From positions 1 to 5,110 of the forward strand of contig BTTF01000126.1 in the NCBI GenBank assembly GCA_036244995.1: 5,110 nucleotides of DNA. The letters are read 5' to 3'. The translations under genes were made by a program, and so were the position numbers. Under the pieces are notes generated by a model that made no database searches, had not been told where the DNA came from, and saw only the letters and a program-made list of their open reading frames with translations. Below are positions 4,828 to 5,110 of the stretch, piece after piece. The first letter of the stretch is position 1; each line of letters starts with the position of its first letter. This DNA is from BMS3Bbin07 sp036244995 (GTDB lineage: Bacteria; Nitrospirota; Thermodesulfovibrionia; Thermodesulfovibrionales; JdFR-85).

Positions 4828-5032
4828 AGCCGCAGATTTCGCAGATGAACACAGATTAGGATTTAATACAAAGAGACTACAGATAAATAGAGTCTGTTTA
4901 TAAACTCAATTTTTCTATCTGTCTTTCCGGCAGTCTTTAAGCCGGAATCCAGTCTTTTAAATGCTTTCTGGATGCCCCGAACGTTTTTGGGGAGAAAAAA
5001 ATATCAGCGCTAATCAGCGTAAATCTGCGGCT
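4828..5032. repeat. Outer inverted repeat (AGCCGCAGATTT arms) of a nested repeat island
   Basis: AGCCGCAGATTT at 4828-4839 is the exact reverse complement of AAATCTGCGGCT at 5021-5032. Similarity extends inwards in degenerate form: CGCAGATGAACACAGATTA on the left corresponds to the complement of the TAATCAGCG stretch on the right. Between them are AT-rich inverted repeats ACAGATA/TATCTGT (4879-4885 with 4916-4922) and GTTTATAAAC (4896-4905), then a GC-rich hairpin cluster. Together these fill nearly the whole interval between nrdJ and the next gene. From memory, GCCGCAGATTT-type sequences are dispersed intergenic repeats in several bacterial groups; this cannot be checked here. Confidence 0.7.
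4925..4992. repeat. Inner three-hairpin palindromic element (GGAATCCAG type)
   Basis: Three successive hairpins are visible: TTCCGGC/GCCGGAA (4925-4931 with 4941-4947), ATCCAG/CTGGAT (4947-4952 with 4968-4973) and CCCC/GGGG (4975-4978 with 4989-4992). The order CCGGAATCCAG ... CTGGATGCCCC is that of a common family of dispersed palindromic repeats in bacterial intergenic DNA. The loop word CAGTCTTTAA (4931-4940) recurs as CAGTCTTTTAA (4950-4960). The cluster may also help end the nrdJ transcript, although a classical hairpin followed by a T run is not present. Confidence 0.65.
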
Positions 5033-5052
5033 GAGTTTGCTGTTTGATAAAA

Positions 5053-5059
5053 AGGAGGG
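5053..5059 (+). promoter_or_regulatory. Ribosome binding site of the truncated last gene
   Basis: AGGAGGG lies 9 nt before the ATG at 5069. It is the main evidence that a real gene begins there. No clear promoter was found between the repeat island and this site. Confidence 0.75.
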
Positions 5060-5068
5060 TTTTAAAAA

Positions 5069-5110
5069 ATGAGCAGCGGAGGAAACGGGAAAAACGAACC
5101 GCGGGACCGT
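5069..5110 (+). CDS. Start of an unidentified gene, cut by the window end
   Basis: Fourteen codons from an ATG read MSSGGNGKNEPRDR and run off the right edge. The stretch is polar, Gly/Asn-rich and charged, with no sign of a signal peptide so far. Too little is present for a family call. The strong upstream AGGAGGG and open frame support a genuine start. It lies 267 nt after nrdJ, separated by the repeat island, so it need not share its transcript. Confidence 0.65.
   Translation, partial: MSSGGNGKNEPRDR

Overview
The window is 5.1 kb of ordinary-looking bacterial chromosome of moderate GC. It has strong purine-rich ribosome binding sites ahead of nrdJ and the last gene, many AGG/AGA arginine codons, a bacterial tRNA-Pro with encoded CCA, and a B12-dependent class II ribonucleotide reductase. 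The lineage cannot be fixed from this much sequence. A deep-branching, B12-using, probably anaerobic bacterium (Nitrospirota-like or deltaproteobacteria-like) is my best guess, made partly because GCCGCAGATTT-type and GGAATCCAG-type intergenic repeats are familiar to me from such genomes. That guess is weak.

Layout from left to right. (1) A DUF72/YecE family protein on the minus strand (23-754), with a sigma70-like promoter so close to its ATG that the mRNA may be leaderless. (2) A gene-free stretch (755-1120) full of structure: a partly duplicated promoter-proximal segment, a 146-bp element with perfect 27-bp inverted arms around two bulged hairpins, and an AT-rich leader with short tandem repeats and a TTGACA promoter. 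(3) tRNA-Pro(CGG) at 1121-1197, followed 25 nt later by a SprT-like zinc metalloprotease gene (1223-1879) that may be read from the same promoter. (4) A convergent small gene for a DUF1858-type redox/disulfide domain protein (1939-2151, minus).

(5) A near-consensus promoter (TTGACA-17-TTTAAT, 2301-2329) has a palindrome in its spacer that resembles an NrdR box. It drives a probable two-gene unit: a short cysteine-rich ORF (about 55 aa, TTG start proposed at 2371) and nrdJ (2555-4801), a complete adenosylcobalamin-dependent ribonucleotide reductase with TSCPD domain and C-terminal cysteine ribbon. (6) A 267-nt intergenic region (4802-5068) is almost wholly nested inverted repeats. (7) The first 14 codons of a new gene (5069 onward) follow a good ribosome binding site.

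The core functional unit is deoxyribonucleotide synthesis: promoter, operator, Cys-rich small protein and NrdJ. The other genes are unrelated housekeeping or conserved-unknown genes. No mobile-element transposase, CRISPR array or defence system is visible. The points most worth following up are the 146-bp three-way-junction element, the small Cys-rich ORF ahead of nrdJ, and the nested repeat island after nrdJ.
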